DNA from: Pedobacter glucosidilyticus
Lineage (GTDB): Bacteria > Bacteroidota > Bacteroidia > Sphingobacteriales > Sphingobacteriaceae
DNA: 22,655 nucleotides
Assembly (NCBI RefSeq): GCF_002483235.1
Contig: NZ_DLHN01000011.1
Coordinates: forward strand, 54,626 to 77,280
Direction: 5' to 3'
Shown: piece after piece, positions 14,985-22,173 of the stretch
How the letters are laid out: each line of letters opens with the position of its first letter
Numbering within the stretch: the first letter of the stretch is position 1
Made by a program: the position numbers and the translations under genes
Notes under the pieces: generated by a model
Database searches by the model: none
Told to the model about the DNA's origin: nothing
What the model saw: only the letters and a program-made list of their open reading frames with translations

Positions 14985-15245
14985 TTAATTTGATGCTTTA
15001 GATTTGATAATCAAATCTACTATATCTTTTACTTTAGAGCCTAAATCGTCAATATCTTCATCTTCAAACTCAATATCAAATTTTTGCTCGGCTTTAGCGG
15101 CAATATTTATCATCTCTGTAGAAGGTGTTTTTAAATCAGCAATAAAATCAGTTTCTTCGGTAACATGATTTAATTTCTCCTGATCTATAGTTCTTATAGT
15201 CTTTAAAATCTCTACAATACCATCAATAATTTCTTGTCTTTCCAT
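14985..15245 (-). CDS. Acyl carrier protein with atypical attachment motif
   Basis: This 86-residue acidic helical protein aligns with ACPs throughout: helix I (about 3-18), then loop, then the attachment site and helix II at 38-54 (DLKTPSTEMINIAAKAEQKF), then DIEFEDEDIDDLGS and the last helix. The phosphopantetheine serine is most likely Ser42, which sits in PST instead of the usual DSL/DSM. Helix II also lacks the common Glu-Leu-Val pattern, so partner recognition may differ from the housekeeping ACP. It is encoded between the dehydratase (5-base gap) and ketosynthase (1-base gap) genes. The presence of a dedicated phosphopantetheinyl transferase in the same operon supports its use as a separate carrier. 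Confidence 0.92.
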   Translation of the reverse strand: MERQEIIDGIVEILKTIRTIDQEKLNHVTEETDFIADLKTPSTEMINIAAKAEQKFDIEFEDEDIDDLGSKVKDIVDLIIKSKASN

Positions 15246-15250
15246 TTTAT

Positions 15251-15799
15251 TTATTTAATATTTTTTTTGATAGCTCTACCGGTGATGCCTAAAAGCTCGG
15301 CAACTAAGGTAAAGCCATCTCCAACTTCATAATTATTTAATTTTTCTTCGGTAAAATCTTTAAAATGACTATCTAAATCTATCCCTTTTGGACATTTATA
15401 AATACGACCATCAACCACCATTTGTCTAAATTTATAAAATATAATTTTACCTATACTGATAAAAGTATCTCCTTCTTCTAGATAAGAATGAAAAGTAACA
15501 CCACCTACACTAATAAAAGTTGGGATAAACTCATCATCATCTTTTTTTTGTGGCTTGCTGTTTTTTTTTACGAGCTGAAGAAAGGCTGCACAAGAGCCTG
15601 TGGTGGCTTGTGCAAAAGCTTCTATTTGGTCTACTCCCCTAAAAATACCGAAATGGTCTTTAACATCTAGCGCATTTGGTGTGTAACTGGCAATAATGCC
15701 TGTATTTGGATGATGCCAATGATAATGATGTACCAATAACTTACTTGGTCCGTGTATCAACATGCTACTAGGGTGTGCGCCTACCAAGCTCTCCATCAT
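15251..15799 (-). CDS. Hot-dog-fold 3-hydroxyacyl-ACP dehydratase (FabZ/FabA-like)
   Basis: This 182-residue protein carries a FabZ/FabA-like active region: DVKDHFGIFRGVDQIEAFAQ at 45-64. His49 and Glu60 correspond to the catalytic His and acid of FabZ, although the connecting loop is about three residues shorter than in FabZ (HFPGRPVMPGV). The protein is longer than FabZ (about 145 residues), with an insertion of Lys/Asp-rich residues near 78-92. It should dehydrate 3-hydroxyacyl-ACP to the trans-2-enoyl form. The ATG at 15799 directly follows the ketoreductase stop codon (TAAATG), so the pair is probably translationally coupled; Met2 is an alternative start. A hot-dog thioesterase is a less likely reading. 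Confidence 0.8.
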   Translation of the reverse strand: MMESLVGAHPSSMLIHGPSKLLVHHYHWHHPNTGIIASYTPNALDVKDHFGIFRGVDQIEAFAQATTGSCAAFLQLVKKNSKPQKKDDDEFIPTFISVGGVTFHSYLEEGDTFISIGKIIFYKFRQMVVDGRIYKCPKGIDLDSHFKDFTEEKLNNYEVGDGFTLVAELLGITGRAIKKNIK

Positions 15800-16522
15800 T
15801 TAAAAAATACCTCCATTGATATTGATATTACTACCGTTTATATAAGCCGCCTTGCTAGATAAAAGAAAGGCTACTGTTTCTGCAACATCTTCTGCTTTTC
15901 CGAAACGTTTAAGTGGGATATTACTTAAATATTTGTCTTGTTCCTTTTGCGGAATGGCTGCTGTCATATCTGTTTCAATAAATCCAGGAGAGACACTTAA
16001 TATCCTAATTTCATGATGTTCATAAATGGTACCCACTTCTTTAGCTAATGATTTTGAGAATGCAACAAGACCAGCTTTTGTAGCTGTATAAACAGCCTGA
16101 AAAGCATTTCCGGTTTCGGCAACGCAAGAACTCATATTGATAATTACACCTTTTTGATGCAGACCAAATATTTTTAATGCAGTTTTGGCAATTTGTATAG
16201 GTGCTTTTAGGTTTACTTGGATCAGTTTATCTATATCTTTTTCTGGCTGATAAAGTAAAGGTTTGTCTAATGTAATACCTGCATTATTAATAACAGCATA
16301 TAAATCATCCCCGTGTTGGACTTTTAGATTTTTACAAAAAGTTGTTACTTCTTCCGGATTTGAGAAATCCGCTTCCAGAATATAGTTGCCTTCTTTTAGA
16401 TGTTGGATATTTTCTGCTTTAGAAGCATGTAAAATAAGACAATAGTCTTTATTTAATGCTTGTGCTATGGCTAAGCCTAGTCCTCTGCTTGCTCCTGTTA
16501 TTAAAACTTTTTGTTTGCTCAC
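15800..16522 (-). CDS. 3-oxoacyl-ACP reductase (FabG-like short-chain dehydrogenase)
   Basis: This 240-residue short-chain dehydrogenase has TGASRGLG at 9-16 (cofactor motif), NNAG at 79-82, Asn104, Ser131/Ser132, Tyr145 and Lys149 (catalytic Asn-Ser-Tyr-Lys), PGFIETDM near 185, and the C-terminal GSNININGG. It should reduce 3-ketoacyl-ACP with NADPH. It is the first gene of the eight-gene operon, immediately downstream of a strong-looking promoter, and its stop abuts the dehydratase start. The housekeeping FabG is probably encoded elsewhere, which is inference. The start at 16522 is the only sensible ATG. Confidence 0.92.
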   Translation of the reverse strand: MSKQKVLITGASRGLGLAIAQALNKDYCLILHASKAENIQHLKEGNYILEADFSNPEEVTTFCKNLKVQHGDDLYAVINNAGITLDKPLLYQPEKDIDKLIQVNLKAPIQIAKTALKIFGLHQKGVIINMSSCVAETGNAFQAVYTATKAGLVAFSKSLAKEVGTIYEHHEIRILSVSPGFIETDMTAAIPQKEQDKYLSNIPLKRFGKAEDVAETVAFLLSSKAAYINGSNININGGIF

Positions 16523-16553
16523 GGTATGCCTGTTACCTATTTACTGTAAGCAT

Positions 16554-16583
16554 CAAAAATAAAAAATCTTAATAGATTAACAA
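16554..16583 (-). promoter_or_regulatory. Promoter of the eight-gene acyl operon
   Basis: On the minus strand TTG at 16581-16583 is followed, after 19 bases, by TATTTTTG at 16554-16561. This is an exact Bacteroidetes sigma-factor match (TTG, N19, TAnnTTTG). Transcription would begin near 16547, about 25 bases before the ketoreductase ATG. No operator-like repeats are seen. Confidence 0.75.
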
Positions 16584-16695
16584 TTTTTAAGGGAGATATA
16601 AAATTTAAATAAAAGTTTAGCGACTAAACACTTGTTTTTGAATAACCTGCTAGCTTTTAAGAAACATAAATATCGGTTAGAATAATTCTTGAGTA

Positions 16696-16804
16696 TCGTA
16701 TTTGCATCCATAGTTTGTGGTTTTTTATCTTTTTTAAATTAAATTATTAAGGATAAAAAACCACAAGCTATTATAACTTTATGGATACTATTTCTGAAAT
16801 ACGA
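16696..16804. repeat. Imperfect palindrome downstream of recA
   Basis: Inner arms at 16711-16729 and 16752-16770 match as an inverted repeat at 18 of 19 positions. Outer arms at 16696-16703 (TCGTATTT) and 16797-16804 (AAATACGA) are perfect, and ATCCATA at 16706-16712 also recurs inverted at 16780-16786. The right half carries extra bases, so the whole is an interrupted palindrome of about 109 bases. It could be a strong hairpin ending recA transcription or a small non-autonomous mobile element. No T run follows the inner stem in the recA direction. Confidence 0.72.
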
Positions 16805-16816
16805 AGATGATAAAGA

Positions 16817-17830
16817 TTACTCTTTCTCTTCTAAAGGTGCAGCCATTACAGCGGCTCTTATTTTTGCTTCTAGTTCATCAGAAAGTTCTGGGTTATCATG
16901 TAATAATTGTTTAACACCATCTCTTCCTTGGCCTAATTTGGTGTCGCCATAGCTAAACCAAGAGCCTGCTTTTTTAATGATGCCATAATCAACACCAAGG
17001 TCAATAATTTCACCAACTTTAGAGATACCCTCGCCAAACATAATGTCAAACTCGGCAATACGGAAAGGAGGAGCTACCTTATTTTTAACAATTTTAACCT
17101 TAACACGGTTACCAGAAACCTCGTCGCTATCTTTAATTTGTGATATTCTTCTGATATCTAAACGTACAGAAGCATAAAACTTCAAGGCGTTACCACCTGT
17201 AGTAGTCTCTGGGTTACCAAACATCACCCCAATTTTATCTCTTAATTGGTTAATGAAGATACAGCAACATTTGGTTTTACTGATGGTTCCTGTTAACTTT
17301 CTTAAAGCCTGAGACATTAAACGAGCTTGTAAGCCCATTTTAGAGTCGCCCATTTCGCCTTCTATCTCTCCTTTTGGGACAAGGGCAGCAACAGAGTCAA
17401 TCACGATAACATCAATTGCACCAGAGCGAATTAAGTTATCCGCAATTTCTAAGGCTTGCTCGCCGTTATCTGGCTGTGAGATTAAAAGATTTTCTATATC
17501 AACACCTAATTTTTTAGCATAAAATTGGTCAAAGGCATGCTCGGCATCTACTATAGCAGCTATACCGCCAGCTTTTTGTGCTTCTGCAATTACATGTGTT
17601 GCTAAAGTTGTTTTACCAGATGATTCTGGACCGTATATTTCTATAACTCTACCTTTGGGTAAGCCTCCAATTCCTAAGGCTATATCTAAACCAATAGAAC
17701 CTGTAGAAATAGCTTCCATTGGCTCTATTGCAGCATCTCCTAATTTCATTACGGTGCCTTTACCGTATGATTTTTCTAGTTTATCCAGCGTAAGCTGTAG
17801 GGCTTTTAATTTTTCGTTTGAGGCACTCAT
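16817..17830 (-). CDS. recA: RecA recombinase
   Basis: This 337-residue protein matches RecA end to end. It has Walker A GPESSGKT at 67-74, the VIDSVAAL (Walker B) segment near 145, LVPKGEIEGEMGD (loop L1) near 152, and INQLRDKIGVMFGNPETTTGG (L2 region) near 200. The length is typical, and the C-terminal tail is acidic (PLEEKE). It drives homologous strand exchange and, where LexA exists, its self-cleavage. The start at 17830 gives the usual MSASNEKLKAL. A promoter is visible upstream and no LexA-like site was recognised. It is a single transcription unit between nth and the palindrome, and the safest gene call in the window. Confidence 0.99.
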   Translation of the reverse strand: MSASNEKLKALQLTLDKLEKSYGKGTVMKLGDAAIEPMEAISTGSIGLDIALGIGGLPKGRVIEIYGPESSGKTTLATHVIAEAQKAGGIAAIVDAEHAFDQFYAKKLGVDIENLLISQPDNGEQALEIADNLIRSGAIDVIVIDSVAALVPKGEIEGEMGDSKMGLQARLMSQALRKLTGTISKTKCCCIFINQLRDKIGVMFGNPETTTGGNALKFYASVRLDIRRISQIKDSDEVSGNRVKVKIVKNKVAPPFRIAEFDIMFGEGISKVGEIIDLGVDYGIIKKAGSWFSYGDTKLGQGRDGVKQLLHDNPELSDELEAKIRAAVMAAPLEEKE

Positions 17831-17877
17831 GTATATTTTTTAATGAATATGAAAAACAATAATACTAATTTTTTTAG

Positions 17878-17907
17878 CAAATATAAAATAATTCTGTTAA
17901 TCTCAAA
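17878..17907 (-). promoter_or_regulatory. recA promoter
   Basis: On the minus strand TTTG at 17904-17907 precedes TATATTTG at 17878-17885 with 18 bases between. Both boxes match the Bacteroidetes consensus, with the spacing one base short of the usual 19-21. It lies in the 93-base gap between nth and recA and would give a leader of roughly 45 bases. Confidence 0.65.
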
Positions 17908-17923
17908 TGTAAGGAATAGAAAA

Positions 17924-18676
17924 TTATTTGATAGCTCTTTTTTTCAACGCTTTAGCTATTTGTTTTTTCTTAGCCAGCTTTTTCTTTTGAGCTGCTTTTT
18001 TTAATTCGGCTTGTTCTTTCCTTAACAAAGCAGCTGGTGTATTTTGTAAAGCGTAATATTTGCAGAAATAGCTGATAGGACAAATCTCGCATTTAGGATT
18101 ACGAGCAATACAAACATATCTGCCATGTAAAATAAGCCAATGGTGTGCAATATGTATTTTATCTTGTGGCAGGTATTGGGTTAATTGTTTTTCTACAGCT
18201 AAAGGTGTTTTTGCTGCTGATGTTAAACCTAAACGATTTGATACCCTAAAAACATGTGTATCTACAGCCATTGTTGGGGCATTATAAATAACCGATGCAA
18301 TAACATTGGCCGTTTTACGGCCTACACCAGGCATTTTCTGTAAATCTTTTACATCTTCTGGTACAATACCACCAAACTCTTCTACCAGAATTTTAGCCAT
18401 GCCCACCAAATGTTTTGATTTATTATTAGGATAGCTAACAGAGCGTATATAAGTAAAAACTTCTTCTGCAGTAGATGCTGCCAATGATTCTGGCGTTGGA
18501 TAGCGCTCAAAAAGTTTTGGTGTTATTTGGTTAATGCGTTTATCTGTACATTGTGCTGATAAAATTACAGCAATAAGTAACTCAAACGGATTGCTATAAT
18601 GCAATTCTGTTTCTGCCTGCGGCTGATGTTGCGAAAAATAAGCTACAAATTCTTGATAACGCTCTTTCTTAAGCAT
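17924..18676 (-). CDS. nth: Endonuclease III (DNA glycosylase/AP lyase)
   Basis: This 250-residue base-excision repair enzyme has the helix-hairpin-helix MPGVGRKTANVIA at 115-127 with catalytic Lys121, and Asp139 in VDTHVFRV. The C-terminal iron-sulfur cluster ligands are Cys189, Cys196, Cys199 and Cys205 with the C-x6-C-x2-C-x5-C spacing of Nth. It removes oxidised pyrimidines and nicks the abasic site. Compared with E. coli Nth (211 residues) it carries about 35 extra C-terminal residues rich in Lys and Ala, a basic tail likely to add DNA affinity. It starts nine bases after the TerC-family gene, so the two share a transcript with the polyprenyl synthase. Confidence 0.97.
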   Translation of the reverse strand: MLKKERYQEFVAYFSQHQPQAETELHYSNPFELLIAVILSAQCTDKRINQITPKLFERYPTPESLAASTAEEVFTYIRSVSYPNNKSKHLVGMAKILVEEFGGIVPEDVKDLQKMPGVGRKTANVIASVIYNAPTMAVDTHVFRVSNRLGLTSAAKTPLAVEKQLTQYLPQDKIHIAHHWLILHGRYVCIARNPKCEICPISYFCKYYALQNTPAALLRKEQAELKKAAQKKKLAKKKQIAKALKKRAIK

Positions 18677-18685
18677 AAAGCATCG

Positions 18686-19738
18686 TTAATAAATTGTTTT
18701 TTCTTTTTTAGGAAATGCTAATGATGCAACAACACTAATCACCAATATACCAATAATAATGTATAAAGAATGTGCTGTGGTAAAACCCCATTCTTTTAAG
18801 TAATGATGACCTAACATTTTAATACCTATAAACACCAATAAAAAGGCTAAACCAGTTTTTAGGTAATGGAATTTATGGATCACATTTACCAATAAGAAAA
18901 ACATAGAACGTAAACCTAATATGGCAAATATATTAGAAAAGAATACAATGTAAGGGTCTTTAGTTACCGCAAATATAGCCGGAATAGAATCTACCGCAAA
19001 AATAACATCTGTAAACTCTATAATTAATAATACTAAAAACAGAGGAGTGATATATTGTTTACCATCTACTTTATGGAAGAATTTATTGCCAACAAAATCT
19101 GGATAAACAGGAAAAAACTTAGAAGCTAGTTTTACTACTTTATGGTTTTCGGGGTCTATCTCATCTTCTCCTTCGCGGTTGATAAACATCATAATACCCG
19201 AATAAATTAAGAATGCTCCAAAAAGATAAAGTATCCATCCAAACTTACTAATGAGGGTTGCGCCAATAAAAATGAACAGAAAGCGCATGATAACAGCACC
19301 TAAAATGCCCCAAAATAATACCCTGTGGTAATATTTCTCTTTTACACCAAAAGCAGAGAATATCAATACCATGACAAAAATATTATCTACAGAAAGTGCA
19401 TATTCAATAACATAGCCTGTTATAAATTCAAGAGATAAATTGTTTTTGTATTTGATGAGGTTTTCTTCAAAGGAAGTGCCGTTTAAGACAATATTATGTT
19501 GGTTTTTTTGAACAACTTCTACCAGATGGGCTTCATCCTGAATATCATGCAGGATATGACCTTGTACCCTTAAAAGGAAATAAAAACCAATTGCACAACT
19601 TACCCAAATAGCACTCATGATACCGGCTTGCTTTAAAGATACAGGTTGATCTTTTTTATTAAACAAGCCCAAATCAAGTGCTAACATCAAAATGATGAAT
19701 AAGGCAAAAACGCCAAAAAATATAACCTCGTTACTCAT
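18686..19738 (-). CDS. TerC/Alx-family integral membrane protein
   Basis: This 350-residue protein has about eight hydrophobic segments, beginning IFFGVFALFIILMLALDLGLF. It carries the TerC-family acidic membrane motifs: ALSVDNIFVMVLIFSAFG near 114-131, and IEFTDVIFAVDSIPAIFAVT near 228-247, the most conserved stretch of the family. A long extracytoplasmic or cytoplasmic loop (about 60-105) lies between segments two and three. The family includes Alx and TerC, linked to manganese or metal export and tellurite resistance; here a role in manganese handling is the likeliest guess. It sits three bases after the polyprenyl synthase and nine before nth, so a yybP-ykoY riboswitch of its own is unlikely and none was seen. 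Confidence 0.93.
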   Translation of the reverse strand: MSNEVIFFGVFALFIILMLALDLGLFNKKDQPVSLKQAGIMSAIWVSCAIGFYFLLRVQGHILHDIQDEAHLVEVVQKNQHNIVLNGTSFEENLIKYKNNLSLEFITGYVIEYALSVDNIFVMVLIFSAFGVKEKYYHRVLFWGILGAVIMRFLFIFIGATLISKFGWILYLFGAFLIYSGIMMFINREGEDEIDPENHKVVKLASKFFPVYPDFVGNKFFHKVDGKQYITPLFLVLLIIEFTDVIFAVDSIPAIFAVTKDPYIVFFSNIFAILGLRSMFFLLVNVIHKFHYLKTGLAFLLVFIGIKMLGHHYLKEWGFTTAHSLYIIIGILVISVVASLAFPKKEKTIY

Positions 19739-19741
19739 GTA

Positions 19742-20713
19742 TTATTTCTTTCTTTCTGTTGTAAAGCGTACTAAATTTTCTAAGCCTGTTAAAGATTCAC
19801 TTGCCGGAAATTGAGCTAAAATTTTAAAAGCTTCTTCCTGATAGTTCATCATTTGCTGCTCGGCGTAAGCCAAACCGCCACTATTTCTAACAAAATTAAT
19901 GATGGTATTAATCTTATCTGGGTCATCGTTATGGTTTTTAACCAAGTTGATGATTCTCTTTTTCTCCGCCTTTTCTGCTTTGTTTAAGGCATATATCAGC
20001 GGAAGCGTAACCTTTTTCTCTTTAATATCTATACCTTTTGGTTTGCCTACATCATCAACACCAAAATCAAATAAATCATCTTTAATTTGGAAAGCTATAC
20101 CAATTTTCTCTCCAAAATTGTGCATAAGCTGTATAGTTTCTTCTGTAGCGCCGGCAGATGCAGCACCTGCAGCACAACAAGAGGCTATTAAAGAAGCAGT
20201 TTTTTGTCTGATAACTTCATAGTAAACATCCTCGCTGATATCCATACGACGAACTTTTTCTACTTGAAGCAGCTCTCCTTCGCTCATTTGCTGTACTGCA
20301 TCTGATACAATTTTGAGAATGGTAAATTCTTGATTGTTAACAGATAGTTGTAAGCCTTTTGCTAAAAGATAATCGCCAACTAAAACAGCAATTTTATTCT
20401 TCCAAAGGGCGTTAACGGAGAAAAAACCTCTTCTCTCGAAAGAATTGTCTACCACATCATCATGAACCAAGGTTGCGGTATGTAATAACTCTACCAAAGC
20501 AGCACCACGGTAAGTAGACTCGGTTATACCGCCACAAACATTTGCAGCAAAGAATACAAACATCGGACGAATTTGCTTCCCTTTCCTCTTTACAATATAA
20601 TGAGTAATGCGGTCTAAAAGTGGAACTGAACTTTGCATAGAAGTTTTAAACTTCTCTTCAAAAGCATCAATTTCCTTTTCTATGGGTTTTTTGATTTCGT
20701 CTAGTTTCAGCAT
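19742..20713 (-). CDS. Trans-polyprenyl diphosphate synthase (octaprenyl/solanesyl type)
   Basis: The ATG at 20713 gives 323 residues (MLKLDEIKKPIEKEIDAFEE). The longer frame begins with a TTG at 20752 inside a likely promoter box. Both aspartate-rich motifs of the family are present: DDVVD at 85-89 and DDLFD at 212-216. KGKQIRP near 44-50 (isopentenyl-PP binding) and the QMSEGE segment near 142 support a long-chain synthase. It builds the menaquinone side chain from isopentenyl and allylic diphosphates in the cytoplasm; ispB is the nearest name, but the chain length is not shown by the sequence. It is the first gene of an operon with the TerC-family gene and nth. Confidence 0.94.
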   Translation of the reverse strand: MLKLDEIKKPIEKEIDAFEEKFKTSMQSSVPLLDRITHYIVKRKGKQIRPMFVFFAANVCGGITESTYRGAALVELLHTATLVHDDVVDNSFERRGFFSVNALWKNKIAVLVGDYLLAKGLQLSVNNQEFTILKIVSDAVQQMSEGELLQVEKVRRMDISEDVYYEVIRQKTASLIASCCAAGAASAGATEETIQLMHNFGEKIGIAFQIKDDLFDFGVDDVGKPKGIDIKEKKVTLPLIYALNKAEKAEKKRIINLVKNHNDDPDKINTIINFVRNSGGLAYAEQQMMNYQEEAFKILAQFPASESLTGLENLVRFTTERKK

Positions 20714-20749
20714 CCTGAATTTAAAACAAGCTTTGATACTTTGGGTTTG

Positions 20750-20757
20750 CAAACATA
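20750..20757 (-). promoter_or_regulatory. Candidate -7 box of the polyprenyl synthase-TerC-nth operon
   Basis: TATGTTTG on the minus strand fits TAnnTTTG and would start a transcript near 20743, about 30 bases before the ATG at 20713. It overlaps the TTG codon that opens the longer reading frame, which argues for the downstream start. No TTG stands at the expected -33 distance. Confidence 0.5.
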
Positions 20758-20826
20758 ATGTAAAAAAGCGGATTTATACTTATGAAAGCAAAGCTTTAAG
20801 AAAAATTGTTTAATATTAAATCGAAA

Positions 20827-21393
20827 ATGAAGAAGCACATGAGAATGATAAAAATATGGATGTTTATAGCCTTTACTTTTATAAGTATATCGGCTTCGGC
20901 CCAGGTACAGTCTGGCAAAAGATTTAACTTTTTTAACCGTACTGAGGTTTCTTATTCTTTAGCTATTAATGAGGTTTTAGGTACTTCTGGTATCAATGCA
21001 TTTAGGATAAAAACCATTTTTGGTAAGCAAAATAGCTTTTTTGGTATAGGCGGAGGAATTGCAACCACAAGTTTTAATACCATTGATAGAAGCGGTGGAG
21101 GTAATTATAATACCATTTCATTTTTAGCAGATGCACATGCTTTCCCTTTTAAAAGGGAGGATAGGGGGAATAATATTTTTCTTAAGGCTGCTGCCGGATA
21201 TTCGCCTCGTATTTTTAATGGTTACGATCAAGGTTTTACTTACGATGCCGGCTTAGGTTATATCATCACTACTAAAAAAGGTGGCAGGTTATTTATACAA
21301 GCTTTGTATTTACAGCAAAACTTAAGTCAGTTTAATTTTATAGAAACGGTAAAATTACAATCTGTTGGGCTTGGTGTTGGGATAGGGTTTTAA
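20827..21393 (+). CDS. Small outer-membrane beta-barrel protein, unknown function
   Basis: From the ATG at 20827 the protein has 188 residues; ATGs at 20839 and 20845 are alternatives, and a TTG-initiated frame at 20806 is less likely. A signal peptide (MKKHMRMIKIWMFIAFTFISISASAQ) ends at SASA-Q. The mature part shows alternating strands rich in Gly and aromatic residues: FFGIGGGIATTSFN, YNTISFLADAHAFPF, FLKAAAGYSPRIF, and the end SVGLGVGIGF with a terminal Phe, as in outer-membrane barrels. About eight strands fit its length. It resembles the small OmpW/OmpX-like barrels of Bacteroidetes without matching a named family. It is divergent from the polyprenyl synthase operon and followed by a heptanucleotide array. 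Confidence 0.75.
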   Translation: MKKHMRMIKIWMFIAFTFISISASAQVQSGKRFNFFNRTEVSYSLAINEVLGTSGINAFRIKTIFGKQNSFFGIGGGIATTSFNTIDRSGGGNYNTISFLADAHAFPFKREDRGNNIFLKAAAGYSPRIFNGYDQGFTYDAGLGYIITTKKGGRLFIQALYLQQNLSQFNFIETVKLQSVGLGVGIGF

Positions 21394-21396
21394 GAA

Positions 21397-21431
21397 AGTA
21401 TATAGTATAAAGTACAGAGTAGAAAGAACTT
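21397..21431. repeat. Degenerate heptanucleotide array, 5 units
   Basis: Five consecutive 7-mers read AGTATAT, AGTATAA, AGTACAG, AGTAGAA, AGAACTT and start four bases after the barrel-gene stop. The unit AGTAnnn differs from that at 7019-7130, but the period is the same. The rest of the spacer to 21528 shows no sure promoter; TATATTTTG near 21489 is one base too long for the -7 consensus. Confidence 0.6.
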
Positions 21432-21528
21432 GAAATGTGAGATTTAGGAAGTGCTAATGAATGGTAAAGTATTTGATAGTGATGCTGATATATTTTGAAT
21501 ATAGTATTTTAAAGTTTTATTTTTGATT

Positions 21529-21831
21529 ATGAATATAGATAATTCTAAACTCAAACAGATTAGAGAACTTTGCAAAGCGAATAAAGTAAAATCACTTTTT
21601 GCTTTTGGTTCTGTTACGAGAAATGATTATCATGAGTCATCAGATATAGATTTAGTGGTTGATTTTGATGAACAAGACCCTTTTAGGTATACTGATTTAT
21701 ATTTCAATTTAAAAGCGAAAATTGAAGAGATTTTAGCTAGACAGGTTGATTTACTTGAGGAAAGAGGAATAAAAAATCGCATTTTTAAACAAGAATTAGA
21801 GAATACCAAAGTGAAGATTTATGGATATTAA
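21529..21831 (+). CDS. mntA: MNT-domain nucleotidyltransferase, antitoxin of an MNT/HEPN pair
   Basis: The ATG at 21529 gives 100 residues; a TTG two codons upstream is less likely. The nucleotidyltransferase signature is complete: FGSVTRNDYHESSDIDLVVDF, with GS at 27-28, ten residues, then Asp39-Ile-Asp41 (GSX10DXD). The protein is the size of minimal MNT antitoxins. Characterised MntA proteins add AMP to a tyrosine of the HEPN toxin and so silence it. It overlaps the HEPN gene by 11 bases, the usual arrangement. The gene looks intact although its partner is interrupted, so it may now lack a target or serve a HEPN protein from elsewhere. Confidence 0.9.
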   Translation: MNIDNSKLKQIRELCKANKVKSLFAFGSVTRNDYHESSDIDLVVDFDEQDPFRYTDLYFNLKAKIEEILARQVDLLEERGIKNRIFKQELENTKVKIYGY

Positions 21832-22159
21832 AATCAGAACTTGGTTATTAGACATACAGTAGTGTATTGACGAAATATTTCTTTTTGTTGCCAATCAAAA
21901 GGATTTTAAAGCCTATAAAAAAGATATAAAGACTAAAAAGGCAGTTGAAAGGAATTTGGAAATTATTGGTGAAGCTGTTAATCGTATCATAAAAATGGAT
22001 GCTAATTTTCAGTTTCAGAATGCAAAAAATATCATCGGAACTAGAAATAGAATCATTCATAGCTATGATAACATATCTGATGAGTTAATCTGGACTATAG
22101 TACGTAGAGATTTACCAGAGATTAAACAGCAAGTAGATAAACTTCTAGGAAGTAATTAA
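21821..22159 (+). pseudogene. hepT: HEPN (DUF86) toxin gene interrupted by an in-frame TAG
   Basis: From the ATG at 21821 the frame reads MDIKIRTWLLDIQ, then TAG at 21860-21862 (codon 14), then continues open for 98 codons to TAA at 22157-22159. The continuation is a clear HEPN/DUF86 domain: KKAVERNLEIIGEAVNRI, then IGTRNRIIHSYD with the RX4HXY motif (22043-22066), the RNase site and the AMPylated tyrosine. Full length would be 111 residues, right for the family. No ATG lies between the stop and the middle of the domain, so re-initiation would lose important helices. It is probably a recent nonsense mutation; readthrough or a sequencing error are the alternatives. Confidence 0.88.
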
Positions 22160-22173
22160 ATTATATTTTATAT

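Noticed and set aside
10970..16522. Flexirubin or aryl-polyene cluster
   Set aside because: No chain-length factor, ammonia-lyase, adenylation/ligase, DarA/DarB or tailoring genes are present, and the enoyl reductase argues against a polyene.
18686..19741. yybP-ykoY manganese riboswitch for the TerC-family gene
   Set aside because: Only three bases separate it from the upstream gene's stop, so there is no room for a riboswitch.
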